Shown here in pieces: positions 59,863-64,000 of a DNA stretch of 64,000 bases. The number at the start of each line of letters is the position of its first letter. The stretch's first letter is position 1. This stretch comes from Paraescarpia echinospica (taxonomy: Eukaryota > Annelida > Polychaeta > Sabellida > Siboglinidae), in contig CM034531.1 in NCBI GenBank assembly GCA_020002185.1, positions 87,642,546 to 87,706,545 on the forward strand, in the 5' to 3' direction. The notes below the pieces were generated by a model. It had not been told where the DNA came from and did not search any database. It was given only the letters and a program-made list of their open reading frames with translations. A program made the position numbers and the translations under genes.

Positions 59863-60434
59863 ACTAACTTAGGAAACATAAAACCATTATAATAATTATA
59901 ATCAAAGAAACATAACACAAACTGCAATACATAGGTATTGTTTTATTTTTTAACATTAATAAAAATATTAACATCTTATCATTGTTCAAGAACTGAAACA
60001 CTTAATAAAATAACATACTGAAATACTGGCTAAAAGCATGTAGTGCTAGCTGATTGGTTGGTTAGACTCAGTGGCGGACTTTTTCTGCATGAGTCACCTC
60101 TGACTAAAAACAATTTGTAGACATTTACCTTTTGAGTGAAATTGGTTTATTGTATATGTTATCCCATAAGTTTACATAGAAGGAAACCATGGGATAGTGT
60201 GAAGTCCTGCTGCAAGACTAATGGGATGGAATGGTCTTTGAAGCGGCAGTTCCTCCAAAGACTGCCATTTCACACGTAACGATGGAGACAGAACACACGG
60301 CCAGGCTACACTTTCATTTACCGATGACCACTTATTAGATAAGGTTTCTCCCTCTAACACCTGTATCAACCAGACTGCCCTGTAATGACTGAACAACATC
60401 CAGCCGCTTTTTAAGAAGGGTGTTCACCATTAAG
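59863..60434. other. Unassigned DNA
   Basis: AT-rich to about 60170, then about 230 bp with a minus-strand frame that I cannot relate to any family. Confidence 0.35.
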
Positions 60435-60438
60435 TTAG

Positions 60439-60711
60439 GATTCCATACGTACGGATACGGCATGCGGATGCGGCATGCGGCCAAACAATGAATATAGTGC
60501 CCGGTGGAAATTAACATAAGTAGTTCCAAACATGCATAGGCGGATGGGCTTTGTCGTGCGGATGCGGCGGCGGTAATTTGAATCGCTCCGTGTAGCAATT
60601 CGAACCGTATCCGCACACGAATCGGATAGGAAATTCCCAGTAGTGCCGTCACTACAGAGATACTCCCCTTTCCGCTTGCGTTTCCGTACGCGTTTCCGTA
60701 CATATGGAATC
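60439..60711. mobile_element. MITE-like element with inverted ends, 273 bp
   Basis: Ends GATTCCATACGTACGGATAC and (inverted) GATTCCATATGTACGGAAAC, continuing as matching CGG-rich words for about 40 bp. TTAG flanks both ends (60435-60438 and 60712-60715). A TTA-type duplication would suit a PIF/Harbinger-like element; the assignment is tentative. Confidence 0.6.
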
Positions 60712-60879
60712 TTAGCTATAGGAGAAAAAAGGAATATTAAGATATGCAATTAGGGGTTCACATTTTAAAGATGAAATTTGAAAGGTTTCACATTTGGGGA
60801 ACAGGGGTTCGTGTGAGATCCCCTGGCTACGGGCTTGCCGTGTTTAATTATTACTACATTATTAACTATTATTTTATTG

Positions 60880-62240
60880 CACCCACTACATAATAATAAT
60901 AACTTTATTTACACACTAAAATCCAAAGTAGAACTCTGTTCAGTAGTGTTGACAATAGTCGTTAGAAAGTATAATAAATAAATATAATAATAATACAAGT
61001 AAAACATATAAATACAAAACTGAACTAGAGAAACTAAATAAAAGATGACATTGATGTAAATTATATTATGTATCATCAGTAATAAAAATAAGTACATATA
61101 TATATATACATAAATATATAAAACAACTATATAGTAAATTGCGAGATAAATATATTATACATATGTGTTAGTTAATTAATAAATAATAAATAACTACAGT
61201 AATACCTTATTAGTTTCAATTAAAATTTCAGATAATAAAATTAATATGGCGTATGACGACTAAAGTATAAAATTATGACGACTAAACATTAAAAGCGAGT
61301 TTAAAATAGTGTGTTTTAAGACGAGCTTTAAATGCGTCCATGCATTGTATCAGTCGTAAATATTCCGGCAACGCATTCCAGAGGGACGGTCCTGCGCACG
61401 AGAACGAGCGACGGCCGTACCGCTCAAGGTTGTGCCGCGGTACAGTTAATAGTCCACAGTCAGTTGATCGAAGAGCGCGGCGCGGCGCGGCACGTATGGT
61501 GAAATCAATGACGCGAGGTAGGCCGGCGTCTTGTCGTGAAGGACGGTGAACACAAGCACGAGTAACTTATACTGGATGCGCCACTTCACCGGCAGTCAGT
61601 GCAGGCTAGTCAGAGCTGCCTTGATGCTCTGTCGATCTAATACGTAATACGACTCTGGCGGCAGAGTGTTGTACCATCTCAAGGCGGTGGAGAAACCGGT
61701 CGGATATTCCGTACAAAATAACGTTCCCGTAGTCTATTCTTGAAGTAACAAGAGCATGTACAAGACACTTGGTTGTTCCGGTCTTTAGTGTGTCGCGTAT
61801 ACGTGAGATTCGGTGCAGGTGGTAATATGCACTCCGGCACGCATTTGCTACTTGTGCCGCCATCGAGAGGTCGGCATCAATAGTAAAACCGAGATCTCTG
61901 ACGACAGCAGATATTGGCACTAGCTGACCGCAGACATCGACATGTGCTAGTGTTATTGGCGCGCAGAGGGTGGAGGATTTAATGACAATTGCCTGCGATT
62001 TAGACCGGTTGAGTATTAACCCATTGTCGCAGAGCCAGACGTTGACATTTCGAAGACAGGCCTCCATACGCGCGAGTGCTTCTGCGTGATCGGTTGGTGG
62101 AAAGTCGACGAACAGTTGAGTGTCTTCAGCGTATAGATGATGTTGTGTACCATGTTGTAGGAGAATGTTCGCTAGTGGCGTAATGTAAACATTAAATAGT
62201 ATCGGTCCAAGGACCTACCCTTGTGGAACACCGGTCTTCA
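60880..62240 (-). mobile_element. L2-like LINE fragment, minus strand
   Basis: Read on the minus strand: TGVPQG with a stop then VLGPILFN, a YAEDTQLF motif C (YADD with Asp3 changed to Glu), then an open 153-codon stretch at 62067-61606 (LGFTIDADLSMAAQV, TSRIDYGNVILYG). After a shift come LHWLPVKWRIQYKLLVLVF and LWNALPEYLRLIQCM, then an AT-rich 3' end. 5'-truncated. Confidence 0.8.
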
Positions 62241-62262
62241 TGACACTGATCTCCGATGTTTC

Positions 62263-62345
62263 TTTTTTGACGCAATATGGCCCAGGCTCGCACAAGTTTG
62301 TTCCAGGCCCGGTCCAAGCCCACACATTTTATTAGAGACCCGACC
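62263..62345. repeat. GGCCC-rich repeat fragment upstream of gene D exon
   Basis: GGCCCAGGCTCG and CCAGGCCCGGTCCAAGCCC blocks, like those at 59.7 kb. Confidence 0.35.
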
Positions 62346-62449
62346 AGCGTATGACACTAGTACATATGTATTGGAGTATGCGTATATATATGTATATGGA
62401 TGTATCATATCCTGTTAGTATTCTAAACAATTATTAATATATTCTTTAG

Positions 62450-62758
62450 CCGGTCACATCTGATGAACATGGAACTCGGGTCATACATCATTGAACTCAG
62501 CGAGAGACTCGGGCAGGGAAGTTTCGGGGTCGTCTACCGTGGACAGGTTGCCAGATCAGGTGAACCCGTCGCTGTGAAGCAGCTGGAGATCAAGACTGAC
62601 GACCACGGCACTCGGGCGCTGGAGGAGATCAAGAAATACAAAAGACTTCCGGCACATCCGAATCTCGTGAAACTACTCGACTTCCATTACAAGAACAATG
62701 CCTTCTGGCTCGTGCTCGAGCATTGCAACGGCGGCAATCTCGACGAATTCGCACACAA
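62450..62758 (+). CDS. Gene D: protein kinase N-lobe exon (kinase-MIB paralogue, continues outside the window)
   Basis: Acceptor AG at 62448-62449; the first in-frame ATG is at 62463. Donor GTACGT after 62758, phase 2. From the ATG the protein has Gly loop GQGSFG (17-22), VAVKQ with Lys39, an alpha-C helix with Glu55 (RALEEIKKYK) and a hinge region FWLVLEHCNGGNLDEFA. It aligns along its length with exon 2 of gene B, including the phase-2 end, but keeps the Gly loop that gene B lost. The catalytic loop and C-terminal repeats must lie beyond 64000. Whether a short exon like gene B's MGSIVSKS exon precedes it is not visible; LINE debris fills the upstream DNA. Confidence 0.82.
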
Positions 62759-64000
62759 GTACGTATTCAATTGAAGTAATATAATTGTATTACAGTATTG
62801 TACAATATATGAATTACTTCAAGGTAAACAAATTGGTCTAGCAGATATTTTTGTTCAACTTATTTGTGGAGCTAAGTAGTGTTTGTAATGTGTTTTTAAA
62901 GATTCAACCTAATCAGGGAAATGTTTGCGCAAATCCTAATAAAACGAATTGGTAGGGGAACGACATGCAAAACAGGCCTCTTAAGCGACATTTGCCATAC
63001 ATTTGACAGTTTTCCTTATATTAAACGCATTATTTAGCCATCATCACATATTTCGCAATAATAAATTGTGCACACTCTGACCCTGACCAAGATTGGTGTG
63101 ACCACGTCGCACATTATTCACATGCCACCCCTTCTTCCTCAACGTTGCTGTCCAGATATCGTAGTGGCATAGCGAACGATTGATTCCTTCCCCACGTAGA
63201 TCATCTCCTGCTGTTTTGTTGTTCTTTCTTTGGATTTTTTGTCAGAATTTTTTCTCAATTTAAGTTTACGTTTGTATGGGCTGATCGTGTTGATTCATGT
63301 CGTTTTCGTTTATGTTACAAAACTTTCGCTTTTTTGATTGATCTCTTTTCAGTATATGTACTATACTCTCTATGGGTTTATTATCATAATTTGCTGATAA
63401 ATGCAACTTAACAATATAAATGTATATATTACAGTACTTAGTAATATGTATTGACACAGCTCGTATTGACGCAGTCTTTACTCTACAAGTAATATCATGC
63501 TTAAGTACGTTATTATTATTAGTATTATTACTATGATTATGATTACTATGATTATTATGATTATTAATATGATTATTAATATGATTACTAATATGATTAT
63601 TATTATTACTATATAACGATAGCGTTTTATCATATGTACGTGAACTAACATATTACAAACGATGGGGTGTATATCATACCAACAGCATATCGGCGAAAGC
63701 GGAATCCTGTTAGCATAGCGGGCCACTCCGGAGCCCGTTTTGGCAACACGGCCCGACCTCTGGTTGATCATCAATTTGAATACAAACTCTGCATGTTTTT
63801 TAACGCAATACATGCATGTTAGATTATAAACACTTGGCTAATCTACACCACAGTTTCCGTTGTTTTCAACGTGCACATATGGAAATATATTATTTAAAAA
63901 ATAATGCGCAATGTTTTAATGTTTTTAATCTTACCTCTTTGAATTTGCGTTTGATCAATATCCACTATTGCCCATTTGTGAGTCACTTAGCAAGGCCACC
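62759..64000 (+). other. Gene D intron
   Basis: No second kinase exon (HRD or DFG block) found on the plus strand. AT-rich, with a degenerate ATT/ATG trinucleotide tract at 63505-63612. Confidence 0.55.

Noticed and set aside
60172..60399. 75-codon minus-strand ORF
   Set aside because: No recognisable domain and no splice context; likely chance or an old repeat.

Overview
The window is nuclear DNA from an animal. Its genes are split by GT-AG introns, it carries long (CA)n, (TA)n and (CT)n microsatellites, and it is full of non-LTR retrotransposons (CR1-like, L2-like, RTE-like), Penelope-like elements and a tRNA-derived SINE. This mix points to an invertebrate, probably aquatic; I cannot name the phylum from the sequence.

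Host genes. Four paralogues of one unusual family share the window. Where both ends can be seen, the protein has an N-terminal protein kinase domain, a charged linker, and three C-terminal SH3-like repeats of the type found in Mind bomb E3 ligases (GHGGW...M, then LGK.G.V, then W.xN). Gene A (+, 1-3241) is cut by the left edge and shows only the last repeats. Gene B (-, 14116-4483, 15 coding exons) is complete but has a 7-nt net deletion in the glycine-rich loop of the kinase. Gene C (-, 39750-22999, 12 coding exons, 661 codons before the stop) is fully open with all kinase motifs present. Gene D (+, from 62450) shows one kinase exon before the right edge. Exon lengths and phases match between paralogues, so I could join the exons by phase. 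A and B are convergent; B and C are in tandem.

Layout. 1-3.8 kb: end of gene A. 4-14.1 kb: gene B, with CA/TG microsatellites in its introns. 14.2-16.7 kb: nothing recognised beyond a microsatellite. 16.7-19.1 kb: an element with inverted terminal repeats of about 345 bp, one small ORF and two minisatellites. 19.9-21.4 kb: a Penelope-like element with inverted ends and a hammerhead-ribozyme-like core. 23-39.8 kb: gene C. Its last intron holds a second Penelope-like copy broken by a SINE; its 6.5-kb middle intron holds L2-like, SINE and RTE-like fragments and a tandem repeat of about 198 bp. 40-62.3 kb: a retrotransposon graveyard that includes a three-level nest (CR1 plus strand, split by a full-length L2 with TAAAA target duplications, itself split by a nearly intact CR1 on the minus strand). 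62.4-64 kb: start of gene D.

The kinase plus Mind-bomb-repeat fusion is the best candidate for an undescribed system. Its substrates and biological role cannot be read from this sequence.
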